Source of the DNA: Chitinophaga sp. YR627
GTDB taxonomy: Bacteria > Bacteroidota > Bacteroidia > Chitinophagales > Chitinophagaceae
Length of the DNA: 64,000 bases
Direction: 5' to 3'
NCBI RefSeq assembly: GCF_900114995.1
Contig: NZ_FOUX01000005.1
Span: forward strand, 744,001-808,000
A program made the position numbers and the translations under genes. Every line of letters begins with the position of its first letter. Within the stretch, counting starts at the first letter, position 1. The notes under the pieces were generated by a model that had not been told where the DNA came from, did not search any database, and saw only the letters and a program-made list of their open reading frames with translations. This document shows, one piece after another, positions 52,768-62,792 of this stretch.

Positions 52768-55647
52768 ATGGGTAAAACCATTACACAAGGCAGTAACAAT
52801 AAGAATAAAGTAACTCCCGTATTATTGCTGGAGTTACAATCCAATCACCCCGAACCGGTGAAGATCAGTGCAGGAATGTTAAAAGAAGATGCGGCCGGAC
52901 GTACCTGTCAGCGTGTCCCCCTGAGTGATAAAAAATCATTATCTATCTTCAACACATTACCAGCAGGCGTACAACACCTGCTGCAGCCCTGTACGCAGGA
53001 AGCTATGGTCTATAAAGAACTGCAGCTGAAAGAGAAGTTTCGCGACAATCCCGTGAAAGAACTCACCCAGCAGCAGTTTATACAGGAAGGCCTGCAACAA
53101 TACCTCTATCATACACTACAGCAATTACGGCCACTGACGCCTGTATTGCCCTGGTATACCATGATCACGGACGACAGTATGCTGATGAAACATACACGTC
53201 CGGTGACCGTCAGCAACTTCACACCTATCCTCTCCTTCGAACTGAAACGTACGACTACCGGCGCCTTACGCATGGTCGCCATCGTGACGATCAACGGACA
53301 GATAGCACCGCTTTCCGGTTTTGAACACTACGGATTTCTGTTGCGCAGAGAAGGTGAATTATTTATCCTCGCTCCTGCTGCTGCGGCTACGCTGGAACAG
53401 TTTCCCGCTGGTGTAAAGGAGATCCCTGCTGCAGAAGAAGCCGCGTTTATTCAGGATGAACTGCCTGTCTTAAGTGAACAATACACTGTAGACAAAAGCA
53501 TCCTGTTACAAAAAGAAGTGATCGATACACCGCCGGAATGCAACATCTGGCTGAGCGAACTGAATAAGGCCTTTCTGGTACTGACGCCGCAATGGCAATA
53601 CGGTAACTTCTCCATTGAAGACAGCAGCGAACCTGTTGTGCTCAGAGCAGAAGGTGATATCCAGTATGAGATACGCCGGCATATGGACGCGGAAAAAGAA
53701 ATGATCACCTTCATCCGTAGTCTGCATGCACGTTTTACTCAACAGCGTAACGGGTATTTCTATCTGCCTTTCGCAGATGCAGAGAAAAGCCAGTGGCTGG
53801 TGAAATGTTATCGCAAACTGACAGATAAGAACATTGGCGTATATGGAATGGATCAGCTGAAACACTTCCGTTATAACACCAATATCCCTGTAATGGATGT
53901 GCGCTGGCACAGTGATGACAAGGACACTTTTGATCTCGAAATAGATATACACTACGGCGATATTCCCGTTGCCCTCACCGATATACAGAAAGCCTTACAA
54001 CACCGGCAACCACACCTCCTGCTGAAAGACGGGACCATCGGCGTCATTCCTGATGAATGGCTGCATAAACATGATCTGTTGTGGAAACTCGGACAGGTCA
54101 ATAAAGACAGACTGAAACTATCACGACTGCATTTTACCGTAGCCCAGGAAATGCTGGAAACCAGGGAAACGCCAGTACAGGAAAATACGCTGGAGAAACT
54201 GCGCCGCTTACAGGCACACGCCGCCGGACAATTCCCTGTTCCCAGCGCCGTACAGGCCACACTTCGTAATTATCAGCAGGCAGGATTTGAATGGATGTGC
54301 CTTCTGGATGCGATGCGCTGGGGTGGATGCCTGGCAGATGATATGGGTCTTGGTAAAACCTTACAGACGATCACCTTTCTGCAACACCTCGCAGAGAAGT
54401 ATCCGGGTGAGACACACCTTGTCATATGTCCAACCTCACTGATCTATAACTGGGAGGCCGAATTGCAGAAATTTGCACCCGGTCTGCGCTACACAGTGTA
54501 CCATGGAGGTAACAGACAATATGACGCAGCTGCCTGGAAACAACAGCAACTGATCATCACCAGTTATGGTACCGTGCGCAGTGATGCTGCGATCTTCAAC
54601 AATCATGTATTCGGTTATGTGGTACTGGATGAAAGTCAGGTGATCAAGAACCCTTCTTCGCAGACCACCAAAGCACTACAGGTACTGCAATGCCGCAACA
54701 GACTTATATTGAGCGGTACGCCTATCCAAAATAATACCATGGATCTTTATGCGCAAATGAACTTTGCGAACCCCGGACTGTTAGGTAATCAGGCGTTCTT
54801 TAAGTCAGAATTTGCCATGCCAATTGACAAATATGCCGACGCAGAAAAGGCCGGCCGGCTGCGCAGATTAATATATCCCTTCCTGCTGCGACGTACCAAA
54901 GAACAAATTGCACAGGATTTGCCGGATAAGACAGAGATCATCATGTGGTGTGAGATGGGCGAAGAACAGCGGAAATCATACAATCGCATACGCGATATGT
55001 ACAAAGAAAAGCTGCTCAAACAGATCAACGAGGCAGGAATGGCTGCCAGTACGATTTACGTGCTGGAAGGTCTGACCAGGCTACGGCAGATCTGTAATGC
55101 GCCCCAACTGGTAGAACAGGAATCACATGTAACCAGTTCTGTCAAACTGGATGAACTGATGCGCGAGATCAGCGAAAACACCGGCGCGCACAAAGTGCTC
55201 GTCTTTTCACAGTTCACCGGCATGTTGCAGCTGATTGCGAAGTCCATGGAAAGCGAAGGTCTTCCTTTCCTTTACCTGGATGGTAGTACCAAAGCAGAAA
55301 ACAGACAGCAACTGGTACAGCAGTTCCAGACAGACGAGAAAGTGCGGGTTTTTCTGATCAGTCTGAAAGCGGGAGGTGTCGGACTGACATTAACCGCCGC
55401 TGACTATGTCTACCTGGTAGACCCATGGTGGAACCCGGCCGCAGAGCAACAGGCGATTGACCGTACACACCGTATCGGTCAGCAGAATAAAGTTTTTGCC
55501 TACAAAATGATCTGTAAAGACAGTGTAGAAGAAAAAATACTGGCACTCCAGGAAAGGAAAAAGATGATTGCGGATGACCTGATCAGTGAGGATACCGGCT
55601 TCGTGAAAAAGCTGACAGAAGACGACGTCGCTTTCCTGTTCAGCTAA
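52768..55647 (+). CDS. SNF2-family DEAD/DEAH-box ATPase
   Basis: 959 residues. An N-terminal region of about 480 residues has no recognised motif. It is followed by the SNF2 ATPase: Q-like NYQQAGFEWM, Walker A ADDMGLGKT with K530, DESQ box at 621-624 (DEAH variant), and RLILSGTPIQNNTMDLYAQMNF. The helicase C domain then contains VFLISLKAGGVGLTLTAADYVYLVDPWWNPAAEQQAIDRTHRIGQ. SNF2 proteins remodel nucleoprotein using ATP; bacterial members such as RapA act on RNA polymerase, and others are part of defence systems. The N-terminus does not resemble RapA. It stands alone after the tandem repeat. Confidence 0.93.
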   Translation: MGKTITQGSNNKNKVTPVLLLELQSNHPEPVKISAGMLKEDAAGRTCQRVPLSDKKSLSIFNTLPAGVQHLLQPCTQEAMVYKELQLKEKFRDNPVKELTQQQFIQEGLQQYLYHTLQQLRPLTPVLPWYTMITDDSMLMKHTRPVTVSNFTPILSFELKRTTTGALRMVAIVTINGQIAPLSGFEHYGFLLRREGELFILAPAAAATLEQFPAGVKEIPAAEEAAFIQDELPVLSEQYTVDKSILLQKEVIDTPPECNIWLSELNKAFLVLTPQWQYGNFSIEDSSEPVVLRAEGDIQYEIRRHMDAEKEMITFIRSLHARFTQQRNGYFYLPFADAEKSQWLVKCYRKLTDKNIGVYGMDQLKHFRYNTNIPVMDVRWHSDDKDTFDLEIDIHYGDIPVALTDIQKALQHRQPHLLLKDGTIGVIPDEWLHKHDLLWKLGQVNKDRLKLSRLHFTVAQEMLETRETPVQENTLEKLRRLQAHAAGQFPVPSAVQATLRNYQQAGFEWMCLLDAMRWGGCLADDMGLGKTLQTITFLQHLAEKYPGETHLVICPTSLIYNWEAELQKFAPGLRYTVYHGGNRQYDAAAWKQQQLIITSYGTVRSDAAIFNNHVFGYVVLDESQVIKNPSSQTTKALQVLQCRNRLILSGTPIQNNTMDLYAQMNFANPGLLGNQAFFKSEFAMPIDKYADAEKAGRLRRLIYPFLLRRTKEQIAQDLPDKTEIIMWCEMGEEQRKSYNRIRDMYKEKLLKQINEAGMAASTIYVLEGLTRLRQICNAPQLVEQESHVTSSVKLDELMREISENTGAHKVLVFSQFTGMLQLIAKSMESEGLPFLYLDGSTKAENRQQLVQQFQTDEKVRVFLISLKAGGVGLTLTAADYVYLVDPWWNPAAEQQAIDRTHRIGQQNKVFAYKMICKDSVEEKILALQERKKMIADDLISEDTGFVKKLTEDDVAFLFS

Positions 55648-55745
55648 CAGACTGTTCGGCCACAGACATTGCCTGTTCAATCAAAGACGGTTCATTTCCG
55701 GCGAAGAGGTTTGCCCTTATAGACTAATTTTTGAATATTTGCGTC

Positions 55746-56858
55746 ATGTTAAATATCTACAAACTACCTATTATCACATTGATCGTGAGTCTGCTGGCTA
55801 TTCCCTCGTCAGCGGTGTTTGCCCAGACCCAGAGAATGCCTGAAGGATTTGACATCCATAAGGGAGTGAACATCAGCCACTGGTTGTCCCAGTCTGGTGG
55901 CCGCAATGGAGTAGCCCAGAATGAGTATTTCACAGAAAAAGACGTAGCCCTGCTGGCCTCCAAAGGATTTGACCATATCCGTATCCCGGTTGAAGAAGCA
56001 GAATTATGGGACTACAAAGAAGAAAAATACAAAGACGCATTCGTCCTGCTGCACAAAGCAATAGGATGGTGTAAACAATACCATATACGGGCGATTGTAG
56101 ACATGCACATCCTCCGTAGCCATCATTTTGATGGCAAAAAGAACCGCCTCTGGGAAGAATCTGCTTCACAGGAACGTTTCCTGCAATGCTGGAGAGAACT
56201 GAGTGGAGAACTGAAAAAGTATCCGACTGACCTGGTAGCTTATGAATTACTGAATGAGCCAGTGGCTGACAGTGCTTCCCAATGGAATGATCTGCTGGCC
56301 CGTGGTGTTGGTCTGATCAGGGAACTGGAGCCCAAACGCGTGATCATTGTAGGCAGCAACCGCTATCAGTCTTACGCGACCTTTCCGTTGCTGAAAATAC
56401 CGGCGAATGACAAAAGGATCATCCTGAGCTTCCATTACTATAATCCGTTCTTCTTTACACATTATAAGGCCAGCTGGACGGCTCATAAGGACTTCAGCGG
56501 ACCGGTACATTATCCCGGCGCGACAATCTCCCAGAAAGAGATGGCACAGCAACCGGCTACCATCCGCAATATACTGGCTGGTGCCACTGAGGAGTATAAT
56601 GCCGATGTGATCGAGCAGCAGATCATGACGGCTGTTAAAGTGGCACAGAAACTGAAGTTACCATTGTATTGCGGGGAATTCGGTTGTCTGAGCAGTGTGT
56701 ACCGTAAAGACCGTTTGCACTGGTATAAAGACGTGAAGAAAGCGCTGGATAAAAACAATATCTCCTGGAGCGTATGGGATTACAAAGGCAGCTTTGGTAT
56801 TATTCAGGACAATGGTGAAGAAGATGATAAGCTGATCAAGTTGCTGACAAGAGATTAA
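55746..56858 (+). CDS. Glycoside hydrolase family 5 (cellulase-type) secreted enzyme
   Basis: 370 residues from ATG 55746 (signal peptide MLNIYKLPIITLIVSLLAIPSSAVFAQ). TIM-barrel GH5 fold: KGVNISHWLSQSG at the start, FDHIRIPVEEAELW, and the acid/base Glu171 in YELLNEPV. HYYNPFFFTHYKASW and the nucleophile candidate Glu311 in LYCGEFGCLS follow. The end WSVWDYKGSFGII is typical. It hydrolyses beta-1,4-linked glucan or mannan-type polysaccharides; the exact substrate is unknown. It has its own terminator at 56885-56933 and no nearby susCD pair. Confidence 0.93.
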   Translation: MLNIYKLPIITLIVSLLAIPSSAVFAQTQRMPEGFDIHKGVNISHWLSQSGGRNGVAQNEYFTEKDVALLASKGFDHIRIPVEEAELWDYKEEKYKDAFVLLHKAIGWCKQYHIRAIVDMHILRSHHFDGKKNRLWEESASQERFLQCWRELSGELKKYPTDLVAYELLNEPVADSASQWNDLLARGVGLIRELEPKRVIIVGSNRYQSYATFPLLKIPANDKRIILSFHYYNPFFFTHYKASWTAHKDFSGPVHYPGATISQKEMAQQPATIRNILAGATEEYNADVIEQQIMTAVKVAQKLKLPLYCGEFGCLSSVYRKDRLHWYKDVKKALDKNNISWSVWDYKGSFGIIQDNGEEDDKLIKLLTRD

Positions 56859-56884
56859 TTAGCATAACTAACCCAAACCCGGTT

Positions 56885-56933
56885 CCGGGACTATCAGTAA
56901 GCTCAGGGCCTGCAGATAGTCCCGGTTCTTTTT
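56885..56933 (+). terminator. Intrinsic terminator of GH5 gene
   Basis: CCGGGACTATC (56885-56895) pairs perfectly with GATAGTCCCGG (56915-56925), followed by a T-rich run. The rest of 56934-57191 shows no gene. Confidence 0.93.
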
Positions 56934-57191
56934 GGGCTTATAACCGAGAAGTACTAAAATTCCACGTTACAGCACGTGATTTATGCATCCGTCAGTATCG
57001 CTATCCTTTTCTTCACTTTTTTTCTTCCTTAGCTCACTTCATCCCTCTAAACTCTCTTTTTAACCCGATTTTTCGATCAGCATATCTACCTGGTTAACGA
57101 TACATTTCCCACCAGAAATGTCAGATTTTGGGCTGTAAAGCTGCTTTCTGGTCATTTTAGGATGTCCTTGGGGGGTTAATAGTCCCAAAAG

Positions 57192-57220
57192 AAAAAGCCC
57201 CTCGGTTAAACCGAAGGGCT
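57192..57220 (-). terminator. Intrinsic terminator of secDF
   Basis: On the minus strand AGCCCTTCGGT-tta-ACCGAGGGGCT is followed by T5. Confidence 0.88.
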
Positions 57221-57248
57221 CTTCATATCAAACATTTTAGTTGAACAC

Positions 57249-60200
57249 TTATTTACTAGCCGGAGCAGCAGCTTCTTTTACAGGAAGTGCTTCGCTTTCG
57301 TTAGCCAGCTGGTTGTTCTTATCGAAGTCAACCAAGACTGGAGCTGCTACGAAGATAGATGAGTAAGTACCAGTGATCACACCGATCAGCATCGCGAATG
57401 CGAAACCGCGGGTTACTTCACCACCGAAGATGAACAGGATCAGGATGGTCAGGAACACAGTCAGGGAAGTCATTACAGTACGGCTCAATGTATCATTGAT
57501 CGCTTTGTTGATCACCTGGTCTCTGCTTGCACCCTTCATAGAACCTGTACGGAAGTATTCACGGATACGGTCAAACACGATCACGGTATCGTTCATCGAG
57601 AAACCGATCACGGTCAGAATAGCCGCAATGAAGTGCTGGTCAACTTCCAGTGCGAACGGAACGATATCGCGGCAGTAAGAGAATACAGCCAGTGTTACCA
57701 TCACGTCATGCAACAGGGAGAAGATAGTACCGATAGAGTATTGCCATTTGCTGAAACGCAGCAGGATATACAGGAAGATCACGATCAGGGACAATACAGT
57801 TGCTTTAATCGCACCTGCACGTAAGTCATCAGAGATGGTCGGAGATACTGTCTGAGATGCTACGATGAACCTTGGAGAAGCGAAAGCTTCTAAAGTCAGG
57901 CCTGGTTCGTAGAATTTCTTCAGTCCGTCGAACATTTTCTGTGTTACTTCTCTGTCTACCGCTTCGCTTTGTTCTTCGATCTTATAGTTGGTAGTGATGC
58001 TCAGCTGGTTACTGTTACCGATTGTTTTCACATAAGGCTCAGTACCGAATTCATGCTCGAGTGCATCACGTACATCGTCCGCTTTCATTGGCTGTTCGAA
58101 ACGGATAGTGTAGTTACGACCACCGTCGAAGTCAACACCGTGACGGAAACCGTGGAAGAAGGAAGATGCACCTAAAGCGATCATTACGAATGATACGATG
58201 TAAGCGTATTTTCTTTTACCTACGAAGTCGAAAGCAGCGTGTTTGAATATTTTACGGGAAACCGGTGTAAAGTATTCGAAGTGTCTTTTCTTGTTAGTCC
58301 ACCAGTCAGTAACGATACGGGAGATCATGATACCACAGAACAGAGACAGCAGCAAGCCGAGGATCTGAGTGGTAGCGAAGCCCAGTACCGGACCAAGACC
58401 GAAGTAGAACAGGATGATCGCTGTGAGCAGGGAGGTGATGTGACCATCCAGTACAGGAGCGTAGGAACGTTTGTAACCGTCTTCTACTGCCTGCTGGTAG
58501 GTCTTACCGCGGCTCAGTTCATCTTTGATACGTTCAAATATGATTACGTTCGTATCCACAGCCATACCGATGGTGAGTACCAGACCTGCGATACCAGGCA
58601 TTGTCAGCGTAGCGCCGAGGGAAGCGAGGATACCGAAGGTGAACAGCAGGTTCAGGATCAGGGCGATGTTCGCAACCCAACCAGCTGTATTATAATATAC
58701 CAGCATCAGTACGAAGATCACAACGAAGGAGATCGCGAAAGATTTAGCACCTGCAGCGATGGATTCAGCACCCAGGGTTGGTCCGACGATCTGTTCCTGA
58801 ACGATCTTGGCAGGAGCCGGCATTTTACCTGATTTCAGGATGTTTGCCAGGTCATTTGCTTCTTCCAGGGTAAAGCTACCGGAGATAGAAGAACGGCCAC
58901 CTGCGATCTCACCCTGGATGGATGGAGCAGAGTAAACGATGTTATCCAGTACAACGGCAACGTAGTTCAGGGAAGCAATATTAGAAGGATCAGTAGGAGC
59001 CAGTTCGCCGGTCAGTTTTTTCCATTCTTTGGCACCAACCTGGTCCATCGTCATAGAAATTTCAGGGCGGCCGCTCTGGTCATAATCCTGTTTAGCGTCG
59101 ATCACTCTTTCGCCACTTACACGTGGAGTAGGGTTGATCGGGTTTACTCTGATTGCGTAAACCGGCAGTGGAGCACGCTTGTTTTCTTTATCTTCTGCAC
59201 CGTATACGAACACCAGATCTTTAGGCAGTACATTTCTCACTGAAGGGATCTCGGTGTAACGTCTGAAGGTTGCAGTATCTGAAGGCAGGATGTGGCCTAC
59301 GATCGGACCGAAAGCAACACCTTGTCTTGGATCATATCTTGGGAAGAAGATGCTGAAGAAAGGCTCAGCTTTCGCCAGCTCAGCTCTGCGCTCAGCGTCT
59401 GATTTCAGGGAATCAGGTTTGCCGGACTTAGCACTGTCTTTACCATCCAGGATAGCAGCAAGGCTACCTGTAGAAGAAGAATCAGCACCAGTTTTTGCTA
59501 CAGCAGCAGAATCTTTTTTAGTGCTGTCAGCTGCAGCTTTCGGCGCAACACCTACAGCAGCTTTGATAGCTTCGTTCATTGGCTGAATAACACCAGCGAT
59601 GAACTGCTCATCATTTTTATATACCTCACGGAATTCCAGGTTTGCACTGGCCTGCAGGTATTTTCTAACACGCTCAGGATTGTCAACACCGGCCAGCTCT
59701 ACAGAGATGATACCTTTGTTTTCATCCAGGCTGATGTTTGGAGAAGCCACACCGAATTTATCGATACGTTTCTGCAATACGAGGTAAGTATTTTTGATAG
59801 CTGCACCTGCCTCACGACGGATCACATCTAATACTTTCGCATTTGTTGTATTGAAGTCGATATCTTTCTGATAAGCATTGGCAAAGATGGTAGAAAGACG
59901 GCCCTGTGGCTGTACTTCTTCATATGCCTGCCCGAACAATGTTACAAAATCTGACTGACTGGTTTTCTTACGCTGTACTGCAAGTTCCAGGGCTTTGTTG
60001 AAAGCCGCGTCACGGGATTGACCGCTTAATGCACGGATCACATCCTCCACACTCACGTCAAGAACGACGTTCATACCACCCTGAAGGTCAAGCCCCAGGT
60101 TCAGCTCTTTTTCTTTGGCTTTGTCATAGGTTACGTACCAAGGAAAACCCGCCATTTCTTTGTTGCTGGTGCTATCCAGGATCCTTTGTCTTCTCTCTTT

Positions 60201-60416
60201 CACCAGTTCAGCCAGTGAATCCGAATAAACAGCCTGCAGCTCTTTATTTCCAGGATACTGCTGCTCCGCAGATGGAAGTGATTTCGTAACGTCACTCTGG
60301 GCTTGCGCAGCAACTTTTTTCTCGTAATTACGTACCAGGAACGTAAACGACAAATAATACACAGAGATAAGGATCAATGCACCGGCAAAAAATCTAACCA
60401 GTCCTTTAAGTTGCAT
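57249..60416 (-). CDS. secDF: Fused SecD-SecF protein-export membrane protein
   Basis: 1055 residues, one chain. SecD part (about 1-690): an N-terminal helix, then a periplasmic P1 domain with LNLGLDLQGGMNVVLDVSVEDV, a long Ala/Lys/Ser linker near 295-345, and transmembrane RND segments with GLVLTIGMAVDTNVIIFERIKDEL. SecF part (about 715-1035): DFDGGRNYTIRFEQP and GFSMNDTVIVFDRIREYFR. SecDF uses proton motive force to assist Sec export. A -7 element is at 60452-60459. Divergent from the serine hydrolase gene. Confidence 0.98.
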   Translation of the reverse strand: MQLKGLVRFFAGALILISVYYLSFTFLVRNYEKKVAAQAQSDVTKSLPSAEQQYPGNKELQAVYSDSLAELVKERRQRILDSTSNKEMAGFPWYVTYDKAKEKELNLGLDLQGGMNVVLDVSVEDVIRALSGQSRDAAFNKALELAVQRKKTSQSDFVTLFGQAYEEVQPQGRLSTIFANAYQKDIDFNTTNAKVLDVIRREAGAAIKNTYLVLQKRIDKFGVASPNISLDENKGIISVELAGVDNPERVRKYLQASANLEFREVYKNDEQFIAGVIQPMNEAIKAAVGVAPKAAADSTKKDSAAVAKTGADSSSTGSLAAILDGKDSAKSGKPDSLKSDAERRAELAKAEPFFSIFFPRYDPRQGVAFGPIVGHILPSDTATFRRYTEIPSVRNVLPKDLVFVYGAEDKENKRAPLPVYAIRVNPINPTPRVSGERVIDAKQDYDQSGRPEISMTMDQVGAKEWKKLTGELAPTDPSNIASLNYVAVVLDNIVYSAPSIQGEIAGGRSSISGSFTLEEANDLANILKSGKMPAPAKIVQEQIVGPTLGAESIAAGAKSFAISFVVIFVLMLVYYNTAGWVANIALILNLLFTFGILASLGATLTMPGIAGLVLTIGMAVDTNVIIFERIKDELSRGKTYQQAVEDGYKRSYAPVLDGHITSLLTAIILFYFGLGPVLGFATTQILGLLLSLFCGIMISRIVTDWWTNKKRHFEYFTPVSRKIFKHAAFDFVGKRKYAYIVSFVMIALGASSFFHGFRHGVDFDGGRNYTIRFEQPMKADDVRDALEHEFGTEPYVKTIGNSNQLSITTNYKIEEQSEAVDREVTQKMFDGLKKFYEPGLTLEAFASPRFIVASQTVSPTISDDLRAGAIKATVLSLIVIFLYILLRFSKWQYSIGTIFSLLHDVMVTLAVFSYCRDIVPFALEVDQHFIAAILTVIGFSMNDTVIVFDRIREYFRTGSMKGASRDQVINKAINDTLSRTVMTSLTVFLTILILFIFGGEVTRGFAFAMLIGVITGTYSSIFVAAPVLVDFDKNNQLANESEALPVKEAAAPASK

Positions 60417-60451
60417 ATTGTTTCGGGTTTATAAAAATTTTTTAAGAGTTG

Positions 60452-60459
60452 CAAAGATA
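60452..60459 (-). promoter_or_regulatory. -7 promoter element of secDF
   Basis: CAAAGATA (minus TATCTTTG) is an exact TAnnTTTG match, 36 bp from the start codon. Confidence 0.5.
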
Positions 60460-60572
60460 GAATTTAAATTGATATATTAAAGCCGATCAAAGGTAGAAAA
60501 GGAAAAAGGTGGAAATAATTGATATTCAGTTAATAAACCCTTACTTTTTCTTCAAAAAACTATTCTTTAACT

Positions 60573-61850
60573 ATGCTCCGGTGTATTTATCTATGGTTGA
60601 TGCTACTCTTTGCAGCCTGCAATACTAATAAAAATATGGGAACAAGGCATTATCAATCTCAGGACTCTTTTCTGGATACTCTTTTAGCATCCCATTCCGC
60701 ACAGCTGGGGCCGATATACCAGCATCCACAGGCATTTGGTTTACAGATCATTTACACAAGAATAGACAGAGACGCTGATAACCAACCGCACTTCACTCAT
60801 TATTATTATCACACCGATACCAACAGCTACTTCTACCCTGCCTCCACTGTAAAACTACCCGCCACCGCACTCGCACTCGAAAAACTGAACGACCTCGCCA
60901 TCGCAGGCCTCGATCGGCATACACCTATGTATACCGACAGCCTGGAAGGGATCAGCCCTGCCGTACTGAGCGACAGCTCAGCTGCTGATGGCCGGCCTTC
61001 TGTTGAGCAATATATTAAAAAAATACTATTGGTGAGTGATAATGATGCATTTAATCGTTTATATGAGTTTATTGGACAGGAGACCTTTAATAAACGATTG
61101 TGGGAGAATGGTTTCCACAATACGCAAATACTGCATCGGGTGGGTGTCAGCGGCATCAGTCCGGAACAGAACCGGCATACCAATGCCATTACCTTCCGCA
61201 GGGATGGAAAGGTCCTGTACCACCAACCGGCAGCTTACAGCCAGCTGCAGTTCTCTCCAAGGCATGACAGCATCGGGAAGGCCTATTATAATAAGGACAA
61301 TCAACTTGTGCATACCCCTATGGATGCCTCTCAGAAGAACAGGCTTCCCCTGGCCGACCTCCATGAAATACTGCGCCGCATAATTTTTCCGGAAGCTGTA
61401 ACAAAATCCGGACGTTTCCGTTTAAAGGAAGAAGATTACAGTTTTTTATATCATTGCATGTCAGCGCAGCCGGAAGAATCAGCGCATCCCCCCTACGATA
61501 CCACGGAATTCCACCACAATTATGTGAAATTCCTTTTATTCGGGGGACAGCCACATAACAGACCGGATGCAGACCTGCGAAGTTTTAATAAACCCGGCTG
61601 GGCATACGGATTTCTGACTGATGCGGCCTATATTGCGGATTTCACACATCAGGTAGAATTCATGTTGTCAGCCACTGTATATGTTAATAAGGACGGTATT
61701 TTAAACGACGAGCATTATCAGTTTGAAGAAACAGGGAAACCATTTTTAAAAGCGTTAGGACAGGTTATATATGAATATGAACTGCAACGTACCAGAAAAC
61801 ATCTTCCGGACCTGTCCAGATTCAGGTCTGATTACACCAGAATCGAATAA
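60573..61850 (+). CDS. Serine hydrolase, class A beta-lactamase-like lipoprotein
   Basis: 425 residues with a lipobox (LLFAAC, C16). The fold of class A beta-lactamases / DD-peptidases is indicated by STVK at 91-94 in YPASTVKLPATAL, SDN at 155-157 in ILLVSDNDAFNRL, and KPG in SFNKPGWAYGFLTDAAYIADF, where the third box is normally KTG. Extra loops make it longer than a normal beta-lactamase (about 290). It could be a peptidase, a beta-lactamase-like enzyme or a non-hydrolysing binder. The lipobox suggests outer-membrane or periplasmic anchoring. Divergent from secDF and followed by the DUF4397 gene 37 bp later. Confidence 0.85.
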   Translation: MLRCIYLWLMLLFAACNTNKNMGTRHYQSQDSFLDTLLASHSAQLGPIYQHPQAFGLQIIYTRIDRDADNQPHFTHYYYHTDTNSYFYPASTVKLPATALALEKLNDLAIAGLDRHTPMYTDSLEGISPAVLSDSSAADGRPSVEQYIKKILLVSDNDAFNRLYEFIGQETFNKRLWENGFHNTQILHRVGVSGISPEQNRHTNAITFRRDGKVLYHQPAAYSQLQFSPRHDSIGKAYYNKDNQLVHTPMDASQKNRLPLADLHEILRRIIFPEAVTKSGRFRLKEEDYSFLYHCMSAQPEESAHPPYDTTEFHHNYVKFLLFGGQPHNRPDADLRSFNKPGWAYGFLTDAAYIADFTHQVEFMLSATVYVNKDGILNDEHYQFEETGKPFLKALGQVIYEYELQRTRKHLPDLSRFRSDYTRIE

Positions 61851-61887
61851 TCTTTATAAAAACTCAATTGCACTAAAAGATAGCACA

Positions 61888-62604
61888 ATGACAACTAAAA
61901 AAATCCGTGTGTGGGCATTACTCGCCCTTGTGACCTTGGTAACAGGTTTAAGCTCCTGTCTGAAGACTGATCCGGTTACTCCTTCAAGACCCCAGGCTGG
62001 TGTTTCTATTATTAATGGTATCCTGACCACCGCCAATATGGACTTTTATGACAATTCACAGAAAGTGAATCAGAATCCATTGACCACAGGTTTCCTGTTC
62101 GCCGGTTATGTGATCTATGGCGGTCCGCGTACCTTCAGTTTCAAAAAGACCGGTCAGACCGATGATTACGCAAAAGTGGTGAACGTATTCGATTCACTGA
62201 CCTACAATACCATTATCGCTTACGGTGATTCAACCGCTCCTATCATGAGAGCAGTTGAAGATGACTTCACCACTGCAAAGGAAAACTTCGTAAACTTCCG
62301 TTTCTTCCACCTGAGCCCAAATATTCCGGCAGTTGACCTGTACCTCGACAACCAGAAGGTGGACAGCAACCGTGTATATGTTGGCAATGGCGGATTTGAC
62401 TTCTCTTTCAGACAACCTAAGAACGCTCTGTTCTCTAACAATATCAAAGTAAAACTGGCAGGTACGGATTCTGTATTGGTTGAAAATACTGCTCCTACCC
62501 TGAGCTTCTCGGCTAATAAAGTGTACACGATCGTTCTGTCAGGCGACAAGTCATTCACAGATGTGAAGAAACTGCGCGTGAATAACATGTACAGCCTGTA
62601 TTAA
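61888..62604 (+). CDS. DUF4397 domain lipoprotein
   Basis: 238 residues from ATG 61888; the frame runs further upstream over the serine hydrolase gene's 3' end and is not used. Signal peptide MTTKKIRVWALLALVTLVTGLSSC ends in a lipobox (Cys 24). Two DUF4397-like beta-domains follow: AGVSIINGILTTANMDFYDNSQKV and NFRFFHLSPNIPAVDLYLDNQKV. The NFRFFHLSPNIPAVDLYLD block is diagnostic. Surface or periplasmic protein of unknown role. Strong terminator downstream. Confidence 0.9.
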   Translation: MTTKKIRVWALLALVTLVTGLSSCLKTDPVTPSRPQAGVSIINGILTTANMDFYDNSQKVNQNPLTTGFLFAGYVIYGGPRTFSFKKTGQTDDYAKVVNVFDSLTYNTIIAYGDSTAPIMRAVEDDFTTAKENFVNFRFFHLSPNIPAVDLYLDNQKVDSNRVYVGNGGFDFSFRQPKNALFSNNIKVKLAGTDSVLVENTAPTLSFSANKVYTIVLSGDKSFTDVKKLRVNNMYSLY

Positions 62605-62630
62605 TTAATAATTACGTTTATCCACATAGC

Positions 62631-62674
62631 AGCAGCCGGGGTCAATGTTCAAATTGACCCCGGCTGCTTTTTTA
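62631..62674 (+). terminator. Intrinsic terminator of DUF4397 gene
   Basis: AGCAGCCGGGGTCAAT and its exact complement ATTGACCCCGGCTGCT form a 16-bp stem with a 6-nt loop and T6. Confidence 0.96.
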
Positions 62675-62752
62675 ATGCAGTGTATTCCCGTAAACCTGGC
62701 TTCTCCATTATAGCTTTCCATTATTTGTGCTATAACACTTGCAAATTTATTG

Positions 62753-62760
62753 TAGGTTTG
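62753..62760 (+). promoter_or_regulatory. -7 promoter element of the aspartate aminotransferase gene
   Basis: TAGGTTTG matches TAnnTTTG, 33 bp before the first of two tandem ATGs at 62793 and 62796. It makes the more upstream in-frame ATG (62739) unlikely. Confidence 0.6.
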
Positions 62761-62792
62761 TCCCAGTTAACCCTATAAAACTGTTATTGTTT

